A stretch of 64,000 nt of DNA, taken from positions 3,906,001 to 3,970,000 of the forward strand of contig NC_088938.1 of NCBI RefSeq assembly GCF_033473495.1, given 5' to 3'. The position numbers were made by a program, and so were the translations under genes. Each line of letters begins with the position of its first letter. Position 1 is the first letter of the stretch. The DNA is from Cercospora beticola. Taxonomy: Eukaryota > Ascomycota > Dothideomycetes > Mycosphaerellales > Mycosphaerellaceae. Shown here one piece after another: positions 44,301 to 53,889 of the stretch. The notes under the pieces were generated by a model. It was not told the origin of the DNA. It searched no databases and worked only from the letters and a program-made list of their open reading frames with translations.

Positions 44301-45547
44301 TCCGCGATCGCAAAGTCCAGTGCAACAGCGTACTCTGCCTGCCCGGCAAGCTCAGCTGATGTCGCATCCTTCAGCTCGTTCACGATCGTCTCTTTGAGCT
44401 CGTGGCTGGAAATGTATAGAGAGCGGCCAGACCACTCCAGCTCCCAAAGCAGCACCTCTGCTTTGGCCGTAAGCCCAACAACCTGCACAACGCCACGTGC
44501 CATCTCTTTCGTTCGAACTGCTGTCAGGTCCCTCCGGTAATTTGACTTGAGGAAGCCGCTGAAGCTGCCAAAGACACCACCAGAGGACACTTCCTCGATC
44601 TTCATGAATTGGCTCTGCACCTTCGGCATACCGGTCATATCCTTCAGTGTAAGTGATACTATCCTCCCAGAGCTGAGCGTGACCACAAACGTGGCGTAAG
44701 CAGCAGGGACAATGTCTGCCACCACTTCGGTGCCGCTCAATGGAATTGTGCCATCTACACTCGCACGTTTCGCCTGGAACAAGCCGAGCGAGGTTGCGCG
44801 ATCAAGAGAGTCGTAGAAGACCACTTTGCCAGTGTCTGCCGAAATGAGCACGAGACCCATGTCGTTATGAGCGATTCCGTTGCTGGGCACCAGCGCACCG
44901 AATGGCAAGCGCTCTCCTCGCGTCGAGAAAGGCATGTTGAAGGTGCGCACATTGCTCGCAGCAACGTGCGCGGTATAATCCCATACGAGTGCCTTTTCCT
45001 GTGTGATAGCCAGCGCATGGTTGCCCAGTATACTGCCACGATATTCGAGTCCTTCCTTTTTGAGCTCCTTCGGCGTACTGGGGAGTAATTTGACACTGTA
45101 GCATTGATTTGAGCACAAAGTCGTGGCGCCGTCAGATCTATGCACTCGCTTCACAGTGCCTTTCTTCCCTCGCACTGGCATTTCAACGTCAAGCACAGGA
45201 GTAGCGCTTCCGGCACGTCGATGTCGGTGGTGTCCATTGCCATTAGCTTTGGCAGTCCCAACGCCAACGTAGGTGTGTCCATTGATGGATCCATTCACGA
45301 CACTGTTGACCTCCCCTGCTTCATCGGCCTCGTCTATTTTCGCATCGATGTCGACTTCCGGAGGCCGCCCTTCGGTCGAGTCCCGCGGCGCGTAGGTCTC
45401 GTCGGTTATTTTGCTGCGTTTCCGTCGAGGAGCAGCCTTCTGTAAGGTGTCGTTGTCGCTTTGTCGAGCTCGTCGTCGTGGGTTGCGCGCCGTGGTCGAT
45501 CGTGTCGCGCGCTCGGTCGCAGGCTCGGGCGTTTCTGTGTTGGACAT
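41315..45547 (-). CDS. NUP133: Nucleoporin Nup133
   Basis: It is a scaffold subunit of the Y-shaped (Nup84/Nup107) complex of the nuclear pore. The uninterrupted frame gives 1,410 residues. The first 140 residues are disordered and basic (RNPRRRARQ, RRKRSK). An N-terminal beta-propeller of roughly residues 145-560 follows (for example VWDYTAHVAASNV, GTEVVADIVPAAYATFVVTLS, LWELEWSGRSLYIS). The C-terminal half is an all-alpha stack with family blocks such as LLEKYKDMNTLADMI-like LLAEKYKDM and LYEYSQEHDADKTQIAQF. The tail is acidic (HHEEEEVEEVDDGD). Length and domain order match fungal Nup133. No intron is needed. Confidence 0.9.
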   Translation of the reverse strand: MSNTETPEPATERATRSTTARNPRRRARQSDNDTLQKAAPRRKRSKITDETYAPRDSTEGRPPEVDIDAKIDEADEAGEVNSVVNGSINGHTYVGVGTAKANGNGHHRHRRAGSATPVLDVEMPVRGKKGTVKRVHRSDGATTLCSNQCYSVKLLPSTPKELKKEGLEYRGSILGNHALAITQEKALVWDYTAHVAASNVRTFNMPFSTRGERLPFGALVPSNGIAHNDMGLVLISADTGKVVFYDSLDRATSLGLFQAKRASVDGTIPLSGTEVVADIVPAAYATFVVTLSSGRIVSLTLKDMTGMPKVQSQFMKIEEVSSGGVFGSFSGFLKSNYRRDLTAVRTKEMARGVVQVVGLTAKAEVLLWELEWSGRSLYISSHELKETIVNELKDATSAELAGQAEYAVALDFAIADKDNTGSSQALVSTGSKQPLDLFILLRIGTSDMTQYVVVEISLPGDGSYNIERVHQLQSYYSDRPLSQHQKARLVVPKPGHSFYAVFEDTVVLAATVDLVDDSPEAQLHASYLQQDPFEDAIRLRSDKDLAFLGVSEEPSRANHASAIAFVKGAGLVRISAAETTSIPGGARIPAKSRIEQAVFYGVLQPDNMLDLSQQKRSEYSIEEIEEAAVVVSEEILRADTGFPTMISPTPASMEVGLATKAKALKALVTFVTRTYPALPRRTMWQLLWDAEKLAAAQQLWLAFEEHVALTIKGEKRKATVMDELAAWFEHNFDFYDRPELANENAVRRFFACGLNYMDRLLTNLRLLLQDFYDQEECPPQEGLKRVIQADDIWLRALETVFNFRSENCADYGILPELIDDGILIDKAEYVDLPEFWTSSLKLVDNTLKVADLSRDLTQKCYQPEELDADGHAMVNDIADNNARLVQIYCLQAQESINWYSSRPDKRQQEIADKMLQEYHQERYAQCRKLATVGRAEAGMLLAEKYKDMNTLADMIIAEDQYLYEYSQEHDADKTQIAQFSADLHSKIQRYFRKYQKAWSEAFFDKLFESSASGAKLLRAQKEWKKPLAEYLRGHPSRAKLCWINDITAEADYAHASQALAECAQVQETKLWSKKVELSLSKLALLAAEEAGTAPNPESKTNGSAKLHRSPQDELAILQVQERVFKHFTPEIQLSVDEDAELVNCMDKYGRHLDRNSALWGVLEHGIATILRHGILEVEELIDTLTLMSVVIDSASDVNLQGSETLQALIALEAAASSLPPSGFETLLALIWKRAYIYDDWNSPDLQIHKKQSDEERKGAIQFSTLWQTLHHVLESEITTKPDAQVRILTPSECVGAACQPEDLSYRFPEPDILDPIIHELRVQDEVLSKYVTDRGLDAIAAEAERDVRQFLMAKADEEAEMRKQERHLQESFAEDGGLQKTNGHVNGLNGYLHHEEEEVEEVDDGDVEME

Positions 45548-45685
45548 GATTGCTGTGCCGTCATGCGGCAGTGACAGCGACGCGCAGTGTTTTCGGGAGG
45601 TAGGAAGGAGTGTGGTGGGTGATTCGTGATGATGTCTGTTTACTCGATGAGGCTCCTTCAGCTACGCGAGTTCGAGATGTTTGGC

Positions 45686-45725
45686 GCAAGAAACGGACTT
45701 AGCCGAGCAAGAAACGGACTTAGCC
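45686..45725 (+). repeat. Perfect 19-bp direct repeat, 21-bp period
   Basis: GCAAGAAACGGACTTAGCC occurs at 45686-45704 and again at 45707-45725, separated by two bases. It lies in the 287-bp spacer upstream of NUP133 (start 45547) and just beyond the histidine phosphatase stop. It may be a short slippage duplication or a doubled factor site. Confidence 0.8.
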
Positions 45726-45834
45726 TACTTGAGAATGGAACGCCAGCGGTGAGTCGTGACACGCGTCGAGTGATTAGACGACGAATTTTCGTCATTGAAG
45801 TCTTGAGAGTATTCTATCTGTATGATGGTCTATT

Positions 45835-47373
45835 CTAGTCCTCACTTGCCTCGCATATTTGAGGCACCTTTTTCGCACCCTGCCCGACAAGCTCATCGAT
45901 GTACGCCAAGAACGTGTCCAATGGCACCATGTCCATGCTCCGGAACGATGGATGACTACTTTGCAACACCTGACCTGCCCATAAAACTCTCAAGAAGTGG
46001 CACTCTTTCTTCTTGTAGAGCTCAAAGATAACCTCTGAGCCCATGCCTGGCCACACCATTCTTTCGATCTGCAAGATGCTCAGAAGCCTCGAGATGCTCC
46101 CATCATGCGCTACATTGTGTCTGTATCGGACTTGGCCATCGCCAATCGCAGCACGTCTTAGATGTGCAGCAAGCTCAGCGATCCAGACTCCGTAGCTTGC
46201 AATGCTCGCTTCCAAACTCTGCGGCGCATCTCGGTAGATGAACGAGTATTCGTACTGCCCTAACCTGAACACTGTTTCCGCATCTGCTTGCTCGATACAG
46301 GCTGATGTATCATTTACGCTGCATGGCAATGGCTTCCGATGACACAATCTCGCCGAAAGGTTATCAAAGTAATGGTCGAAGCTCTGGTGCCAGCCACTAT
46401 CGTCCGGATCTACGCCGCTCACATCGTCCAGCTGAGAAAACAGTGCAGAAGAAGCCGTGAGGTGTTCAGTCCAATTTGCCGCAGAAGATCCGACACCGTA
46501 GTCGCTGAACAGCGCGGCCGACGCTGGACAGCTGTATCGTGGTTCAAGGCTGTCGATCGAGTTGGGCTGGATGAGAAGTGGTGTATCTTTCCCAGACTGA
46601 TCTGGGTACATGCCTGCTATGAGCATCGAAGCGACTTGAGAGGTTATGACATTGTTGGTTACTCTAAAAGTCGTGGCGGCCGGGTCGTAATCGACGGGAA
46701 TGAAGTCCAGGAGGTCCGCGTAGACGGCTTTGAGATTTGCACCATGCTCCCATGAGTCGTCCAGGCCTTGTCGAGTAATCTGCGGGAACTGACATGTTCC
46801 GTTGAAGCCTTGGGGTGGGAATGGATTACTCTCGCTTGTGTACACACTCCAATACGTGGATGCAGAATCATGGCCAGCAGGGTTAAGAGGTTCGCCGCCG
46901 TAGAAGAGGCCCTCGTCCGAGCAATCCCACGCATAGCTTTCCACGGGAAAAGTGTTGCTTGCGTAGGGAGTCCTCTTGTGATGTCGATGGATGACTTCCA
47001 CATATTCCAGCTTATAATCTGAAGATGGCGTCTTATATGTTGTAGGGTTGACATGCGGCATGTTGCACCAGTTATACGTGGTCTCTTGGGGCGACTGCGA
47101 GGTGTTATAAACGAAGCCATAGGTTCCTGTGCTGTTCAGAGTCAAAGTGAGGTTGTTCACAAAGTACTGCGCGGGCGGATGCCAGGCGGTGCTGACATTA
47201 CTAGCTGCTATTGAGCATTGCGCGCTGCATGTACCGACTGCAGCGCAAGCTGAGGTCAACATGCTGGGAACCTTGATGTAGAATTTCATAACTGCAGAAA
47301 GGACTGTCTGTGCAGCAAACATCGTGAAGAGAACGACGGCGATAGTGATGTATGGCCGCAAGTGGGACTGCAT
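45835..47373 (-). CDS. Membrane-anchored histidine acid phosphatase family protein
   Basis: Single exon, 512 residues, histidine phosphatase superfamily branch 2. An N-terminal membrane anchor (YITIAVVLFTMFAAQTVLSAV, about residues 8-28) makes it a type II protein with the catalytic domain in the lumen or outside. The phosphate-pocket motif is VIHRHHKRTPYASN, where the usual Arg-His-Gly is Arg-His-His. The distal catalytic motif is RHNVAHDGSISRLL with the His-Asp pair. Several cysteines (WDCSDEG, GTCQFP, YSCPA) and Asn-x-Ser/Thr sites fit a secretory-pathway protein. Related fungal proteins keep the same RHHKRTP variant as far as I know the family. The substrate is unknown. Divergent from the next gene. 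Confidence 0.85.
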   Translation of the reverse strand: MQSHLRPYITIAVVLFTMFAAQTVLSAVMKFYIKVPSMLTSACAAVGTCSAQCSIAASNVSTAWHPPAQYFVNNLTLTLNSTGTYGFVYNTSQSPQETTYNWCNMPHVNPTTYKTPSSDYKLEYVEVIHRHHKRTPYASNTFPVESYAWDCSDEGLFYGGEPLNPAGHDSASTYWSVYTSESNPFPPQGFNGTCQFPQITRQGLDDSWEHGANLKAVYADLLDFIPVDYDPAATTFRVTNNVITSQVASMLIAGMYPDQSGKDTPLLIQPNSIDSLEPRYSCPASAALFSDYGVGSSAANWTEHLTASSALFSQLDDVSGVDPDDSGWHQSFDHYFDNLSARLCHRKPLPCSVNDTSACIEQADAETVFRLGQYEYSFIYRDAPQSLEASIASYGVWIAELAAHLRRAAIGDGQVRYRHNVAHDGSISRLLSILQIERMVWPGMGSEVIFELYKKKECHFLRVLWAGQVLQSSHPSFRSMDMVPLDTFLAYIDELVGQGAKKVPQICEASED

Positions 47374-48097
47374 TGGCCGATGTTACCTTACGTTATCGCC
47401 ATTGGAGCAGGAGTGGAAATACTTCTCAAGGCGGAAGATTGCACCTTTTGGATCTAGGAACACCTCGCTATTCCACTGTCGACAGACGCGTGCTTGAAAC
47501 TGGAGTAGCCATTGGTCGCGAGGGAAACGCGTTCCGAAGGAGGGATTGCCGCTGTCACAGACAACACAACTCGGATGCGGTTGAATGCGCTGTCAATGAA
47601 GGCCGGATCCCTCCGTCTCCAGATGTCGACTGTATCGTGTGTATAAAGTCGACGAGGTGAAGTCGCAAAATGTTGGATGCTCGAAAGGCGGAGGAAACGA
47701 AAGCCGACCGGGGTCGGAAGCAGCTCCTGGCGCAATGTTGTGATCGGCGATGTCAACACTCGAATCTCATCACACGACTCTTCCCTCCTCCTCTCAATCA
47801 CCATCATCAAGGCACATAGCAGGCGATGTCTCGCTCATCGCCAACTCGCTGCCAGCGCTCTATCTCAGATCGCCACTGCCTGCCGTAACGTGTCCATTCC
47901 TCACTCTTCCTTCCTGCGAAGATCACTAGCGTTAAGCCGGTCGTCATGGTGGCGTCGTCATTATTTGGGTGTTTGCTCCAGTGACTGCTTCCACCCAACG
48001 GTCACACGCATATCATCATGCATGCGCGCTTCTGACATTATTCCATGTATCACTGATTCCCCACACGGCCCGGCGCGACAAGTCGCGAGTCGGCAAT
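47374..48097. promoter_or_regulatory. Divergent intergenic region, phosphatase / membrane protein
   Basis: 724 bp between divergent start codons, containing both promoters. The plus-strand frame is open without ATG for part of it. No specific site identified. Confidence 0.4.
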
Positions 48098-50308
48098 ATG
48101 GCACCAAACCCCATCATGATTCCGCGAAAACCAGTGCGAAAGTCGATATACGAGGAACCAGTGCGAGACGATGCGCCAGCACCAGGAATCAGCTACCCGA
48201 TTCTTGCCACTGTGGTCGTGATGTGCTTGCTATGTGCAGCCGCATGGCCTTGGAAATGGACATTCTCTGGCGCCGGCATTGAGACACTACTGCTGCTATA
48301 CGGGCACTCGCAACAAAAGCGAATTCTGCCTGTCGTGCCGCTTTGGACGCTCCTGGCTACGCTGAACTTGGCATATGCGATCTGCTCGACCTCATGGCTG
48401 CTGCACGGCCTCTTCGTTACTACGATATATCCCTTCGTTCTGCTCACATGCTTGAATCAGTTCCCATGGGCTGCAAATATGGCTCGAGTAGGACTTCGAA
48501 AAGCGCTGGGAGGTCAATCACACTTTGTTAAGGACAAATTGGCCATGTTCAATCTTCCTGCGCTGGAAATTGATACTGACGTGGATGGTCTGTTCGTCAT
48601 TCGAGGCATCACCGTCTCGTTCTCGAACTTCTCGATCGTCGCCCACGGTATTGAACTTGGCCTGAAGCTCGCGGACGACATCGAGATTGCAATTTACGTG
48701 GACGAGGTGGTTGTGAACTTCTTCAGAAACATTGCAATTGGCGACGTGTACGCTAATGCAAAGGGCGGCAAATTCGAGATGACGTTCGGCGAACTGGAAG
48801 ACGAAGATAGCGACGACGCTGCCAGCGAGTTCAGCGTCCTACTGGATGATACACCACTTTTGAAGGCTGCTGCTGCGAAAGCCAAAGTCATGTCGGACAG
48901 GCCCAAACTGAGAGAAACCTTGACCGGAGTGAGCTATATGAGAGACAGTTCAGTGCAGCAAGCCGCCGACACGATCAAGACTTTAGATCCAGACGACGAA
49001 GCTGCAGATCAACAATATCATGAAATACTGACAGAAATCCGCACATCGAGCGCAGTGTATCAGTCAAGGCAGCAGGTGCGCCAGAATGCTAAGAGCAATG
49101 GTCGGAAGCTGGAAGACGAAAAGGATATGCGAGCAGCAGTATGTGCAGCACTGCAAGAGATCCCATCTGTGCCCCATCCACCACGAAGGTCAATTCGCGT
49201 CACAACTTTACAGAACTCATCGCCGCCATACGTGCGACGCTTCTTGCATCGGCTACCGTTTCTTCTCAGGCTTTTACTCAACCCTCTCAGCTACCTACAT
49301 CCTGTCAGCATGGCAAGCATCAATGCAGCTGGCTCCGGAAAGTGGCTATCGAGTCTGCTGCAGCAACAGGTGTTCAAGCAGTATACCGAGAACAATTCTC
49401 AACTGCGGAAACTGCAACGCAAAGTCTCCACATGGACAGCGGATGCCAATTTCTGCGTGCAACTTACCGACATCGACGGCCTCGGCCAAGTGCCGCTGAA
49501 CTCGAATTACAATATCGTCACTTACCTCAAATTCGATGATGTCCTGGCCTATCGCACCATCCCAGCATCGGGTGTTGTAACTCAGGTCATGCGTCTTGGT
49601 GGGGCTGACGCGACCTTTACGATACCAACGTATTTGCTGCCTCACCATGAACACATTCTGCCGCGGCTGCCTGATGAAGTGGATGAGCACGAGCTTGAAG
49701 TGCAGATTGTCGAAGCCGATGGTCTGCCCAAAGCTGTGCAAGCTGCACAGCATCTGAAACAAGTGAAGAAAGACGAGACCAACATCAGATTGTCTGTACA
49801 TGGCAGCCTGCCAGTCTCCTGCGATCAGAGCCTACTCAACTTTATCGCGGCACTGGTTAAAGCGACCAAGATCATCGAGCTCGAAAAGACCGTTGAGGAA
49901 GAGGTGCAACCTCACGATACGCCGATGTCATCATCTCCGACGGGTGATGAGGAGGCCGGACTTGATGCTGCATCACCAGATGCCAGGTCAGAAACCAACA
50001 TTAGTCTGAGGGAAGTTGCCGGATTCAAAGTCTTTGCCAAAAATCTTCGACAGAATCTGAGAGATGGGACAACGAAAGCGCAAATCAAAGATATCGCAAA
50101 GGACTGGCATCAAACTGCCAAAGATGGGATGAAGAAGGCTGCTGTAACCGGACTTGTCAATGATAGATGGATTGCACATGTGGTTGGCAAGGTTGCCAGC
50201 ACACTCCAGAAGGCTCAAGGCGATCTTGGCTGGAGCGGGAATATCTCCATACCGCTGGGGCCTTATAGAGATACAGAGGATGCGGCACTTACGAAGATAT
50301 TACCTTAG
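48098..50308 (+). CDS. Conserved fungal multi-pass membrane protein of unknown function
   Basis: 736 residues, starting MAPNPIMIPRKPVRKS at the first ATG. Two or three membrane spans lie near residues 33-55 and 75-125 (ILATVVVMCLLCAAAWPW, LWTLLATLNLAYAI, LFVTTIYPFVLLTCL). Then comes a beta-rich segment with the pattern FNLPALEIDTDVDGLFVIRGI, VSFSNFSIVAHGIELGLKL, and DIEIAIYVDEVVVNFFR. This alternation of amphipathic strands after an N-terminal anchor resembles bridge-like lipid-transfer or AsmA/Mdm31-type proteins. That is only an inference from the strand pattern. An acidic linker (EDEDSDDAASEF) and a second beta-rich part (FCVQLTDIDGLGQV, YLKFDDVLAYRTI) follow. Near the end, LRQNLRDGTTKAQIKDIAKDW is helical. 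The gene looks real and intact. Its role is not known to me. Confidence 0.75.
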   Translation: MAPNPIMIPRKPVRKSIYEEPVRDDAPAPGISYPILATVVVMCLLCAAAWPWKWTFSGAGIETLLLLYGHSQQKRILPVVPLWTLLATLNLAYAICSTSWLLHGLFVTTIYPFVLLTCLNQFPWAANMARVGLRKALGGQSHFVKDKLAMFNLPALEIDTDVDGLFVIRGITVSFSNFSIVAHGIELGLKLADDIEIAIYVDEVVVNFFRNIAIGDVYANAKGGKFEMTFGELEDEDSDDAASEFSVLLDDTPLLKAAAAKAKVMSDRPKLRETLTGVSYMRDSSVQQAADTIKTLDPDDEAADQQYHEILTEIRTSSAVYQSRQQVRQNAKSNGRKLEDEKDMRAAVCAALQEIPSVPHPPRRSIRVTTLQNSSPPYVRRFLHRLPFLLRLLLNPLSYLHPVSMASINAAGSGKWLSSLLQQQVFKQYTENNSQLRKLQRKVSTWTADANFCVQLTDIDGLGQVPLNSNYNIVTYLKFDDVLAYRTIPASGVVTQVMRLGGADATFTIPTYLLPHHEHILPRLPDEVDEHELEVQIVEADGLPKAVQAAQHLKQVKKDETNIRLSVHGSLPVSCDQSLLNFIAALVKATKIIELEKTVEEEVQPHDTPMSSSPTGDEEAGLDAASPDARSETNISLREVAGFKVFAKNLRQNLRDGTTKAQIKDIAKDWHQTAKDGMKKAAVTGLVNDRWIAHVVGKVASTLQKAQGDLGWSGNISIPLGPYRDTEDAALTKILP

Positions 50309-52058
50309 ACGACAGTGAAATAGGCTTACAGGACTGAAGAGGAATAGACCTCCGCCGATTGGATCGAGTGGAACATGAACAGAACGCGCTCTCACTCTTT
50401 GCGAGAACAGTTGTGCACGCGATCATTTATTGGGCGTCGTTGATTTAAGGCTGAGGCATTCGTGGGAAGTTTGGTCAAGGACAAGGATCATGCAAGGACC
50501 ATGCTTGGCTTGGCTGTGACGCTTTCCTTCTCCAGTTTTCTCTCTCCTGCCAACATCAACAACCGCGAGACACCTCCACCACATCATCTCCGTGATCTTC
50601 GTTCAGCATCCTTGACATCTTGGCGATGGATCAGACAGTCGTTCGGATGTCCGTCATCATGACCGCGAGAGTTGAGACGTGAGTCTCAGCGCCAGCTCAC
50701 GCGGGACGCGCGTGAGATCTTAGCAGCAGAATAATCTCTCCGTCGCATTCGGCATTATTCAATCTCGACCCGCACGAGCGATGATTCACCACTACTCTCC
50801 AAGACATGTTTGGGGTACTCTCCGAACTCCGATCATGTTCAGGAACTAGTTCTACACATGACGATATGCCGGAGCTAACGCACGTGTGGAACACGCTGCC
50901 AATGGTGGTCTTTCAAGAAACCATTCTCTTGCTTGGCGAGCAACAGCCCTTAGCGATCTCTGTGAATGCTCGTGAGCAACAGAGATTTTCTCGCTTTGGC
51001 GGAGCACTCTCCGCTGCGGTGTTGTTCTTCGCGCAGTACAGTGTATTGGGCCGCACCGCCATGCTCACCGCTTGCAGGTCCCTGCGACTCGTGATTGCAA
51101 GTCCCCAAACGATGCATGATCGGCTGTGGTGCGATTGAGAAATACATCTCGAGTAATCCTCGGATGATCACCAGTGCTTCACAAGATCTTCTCGCAAATT
51201 CTGCTTTGGTCTCGCGAGTCGCACGCTATCGTGAGCCGGACGGAGAACACTCTCTTCTTATCACTGCTTTGTGAGCATCGGCCGCTTAAACGCTGACACG
51301 TGAGAAGAGAAACTGCGGAACAAATCGCTACTGGCCACTTTCCAAAGAACATGGCTTCGTTGCTTTGCAGTGACACACGCGAGACCAACGCCATCATGGC
51401 ATGAAGCGAGAGCAGAGGCGTTGCCGTTATCATCCTGCTCCGATGCATTGAGTCTTTCCAAGCGAAAAGTCCATCACCGGCCATGGTGATCTCCAAAGTC
51501 GCTTCGATTGACCCTGCTCCCAGAACAACCGCAGCGTACAAGTGATTACTGATACTTTCATTACAGTACCTACGAGCCTGCGCAGAGTCGCTCACTATAG
51601 GGTCGTCGTCCGCTGTTCACCGATCACTGTAACTGATGTGCAGAACTACAGTCCAACCGAAATGGGACGTGCAAGGGAGCTCGAGCTACAGGGATTGAAT
51701 AGGCCGGTGCATGTGTCCGCCATCACAAGCGCATTGCGCACGAGCATCCCCCGAAGTATCGGCATCGTTTCGACCCATCACCGATCGCATATTGCTCTGC
51801 ATGCCCCTCTCGCAATCAGCAAATCGTCATCAACAATCTTCCTGATGACAACCGCGCAAGATGCACAGTTTCAGTGAAGCATCGTCGACGAAGGGTTTGT
51901 CCCCGGTCTCGACCATCTATTCCAAGCCATCCAGCAGTACTTCCACGAATCCATCAACGAGGCCACCATCGAAACGAAGGAAGCAGTCATTCCATGCTTC
52001 GTCTCTGGCTTTTTCGTTTGTGTGTAAGCTGCTAGCGGTGTCAAATCCGCCTCCTCCG
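50309..52058. other. Intergenic with one suggestive open frame near its 3' end
   Basis: About 1.75 kb. Most of it has no supported gene. From about 51882 to 52026 the plus-strand frame beginning IVDEGFVPGLDHLFQAIQQ has strongly C-ending codons and ends near a GTAAGC donor at 52023-52028. It is a possible exon or relic (see findings). A second frame in the same interval, open from the ATG at 51861 and continuous with the GST gene, is Ser/Pro-rich and looks like its shadow. Confidence 0.3.
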
Positions 52059-52882
52059 ATGCTCGAGAAACCAAAATCATCTGGCGCCTCCGTGGTGTCC
52101 GTGGAACGACAAGCCCTATCACCGATTTGTGTTTACGGAGACATTACAGGACCACAGCTCTGTAAAGTCGTCGTGATCCTCAAGGAGCTGCACCTTCCTT
52201 ATATCCTGAAAGTGGTTGATGTAGGAGCCATCAAAGAGGACCCTAATTCTGCACCATGCGAGCTTATACGCGGTGGACCGGCTATGGAAGATCCTAATAC
52301 TGGTATCGTACTCTGGGAGGTAAGAATGCCCCCTGATGAAGCATCACCTTTGGCAACGATGCGATGCCGCCCGAATTGAGTGTTTGTCATCCAATGAACA
52401 GCTGACTGATACACACCTTGCAGTCTGGAGCCATAGTGGACTATCTCGAAGAAATGTACGACAAAGTCAACAAGCTACGCTATACTTCATTTCCAGAAGT
52501 CTGGCATACCAAGCAATGGGCCTGGCATCAATTTGGAGGCCATGAATCTTTAATGGGACAAGAAAGCTTCATTTCTACACACGAATTCTACGGCGACATG
52601 GTACGCGGAACCCTCGCGACCATCGAGAACCATCTAGGAGCGACCGGCAATCTCTATCTTATTGGCGATCGTATCACATATGCGGACCTATTATACGTGG
52701 CGTCGAGAGAAGCGATATCAACAACCTTGATGCGGAGCTTCGTCGAGAATTTTGAGGTCGAGTGGCGACGGGAATGGCCAAGGACTTACGATTGGTATCA
52801 GCGTTTGTTGATGAGGGATTCGGTCAAAAAGACCTTCCAGGAGAGGTTCGAGATTATGGAAGAACGAGGGTGGAATGATTGA
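52059..52882 (+). CDS. Glutathione S-transferase family protein
   Basis: Exons 52059-52319 and 52424-52882 give 239 residues. The intron is 104 nt (GTAAGA, GCTGAC branch, TTGCAG). The thioredoxin-like N-terminal domain begins ICVYGDITGPQLCKVVVILK. The exon junction restores VLWESGAIVDYLEEMYD, which is the conserved Glu-Ser-x-Ala-Ile glutathione-binding segment. The C-terminal helical domain contains LIGDRITYADLLYVASRE, equivalent to the N-capping box of GSTs. The protein is closest in style to fungal Ure2-like/GTT cytosolic transferases. The reading frame is open 66 codons further upstream to an ATG at 51861, but that part is low-complexity, so I start at 52059. Confidence 0.82.
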
Positions 52883-53889
52883 GCTCGATGGAACACTGAA
52901 GAGCAGGTGCTCTGTTGCTTCGAAATGGGTGCGGCAGCACCATAATCATTGCGCTATCCTGGTTGAATCTGCGCATCATTTGGAATCTGGACTCCCTTCC
53001 CGGAGGATTCGAATCGACGTGGACCTGCATCTCAGAAGCGATGCGATATCAAGGTTCCGCGAAAACACAACACAGATGTACCGCATCACCTGACCACCAC
53101 CACTCAGGACAAAACTTGGGATGGACGGAATCCTTGTATTCAATGTCGTGCGGCGCTCAGCCGAAGGCCATTGTTCCCCATTAAGCCGCATTAGCCATGG
53201 CCCTCGTCGGATCGCGGCAACAGTGGCATGCATTCGATAACGCATCTCAGAGTGCATTCTTCTCTGAACTTTCAGCCCCATTGACAAGGTCGCGGAAAGA
53301 TACATGTGTTCTGGAGGCCTCGTTCAAATTGAGAGACTGAGCACTGCAGAGCAAGACATCAGTGATGCCCTCCATTGTCGTGTCCATGATCAAATCACCG
53401 AGACCTTCAAGAGCGCGACCCGTCGACAGGGACACTATTTACGCCTAGGCCACATTGGGGAATCTAATGGGCACCTCCCAGCATCGCAGCCACGTCAGGC
53501 GTAGGAAACATAGGTTTTCAGGCTTCGCACCAAGATTTTGTTCGTAAGGGTGGGAAAAGGGTGATGCTGGAAGTACTTTGCTTCGTCACGATCGCAACTG
53601 CAGAAGCTTTGTGCCGACCTGTTGCAGTCTGCATGCGCCGAGAGAGAAGAGGAGCTGTGTGGCGTGCAAATCTTCCGGACTTCGTGAAGAAATGGAGATA
53701 CGGCATAGTTCATCAATATTTCATTAATGTATTGACAGTAATTATGCGGCTTCAGTTCAAAGGAATTGTTCCGTCCCTATGACAAAAGCATGACAAACCC
53801 CAGATCGAGGCCTCGGCGATATGCATGCAAGTCAGAGCTATAAGCATCAGCTCAAGTTGAAGTGATCAAGCATCCAACACAATTGATCA
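52883..53889. other. Intergenic, no gene seen
   Basis: About 1 kb between two plus-strand glutathione-transferase-type genes. Open frames are short, on both strands, and without motif. Confidence 0.45.
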
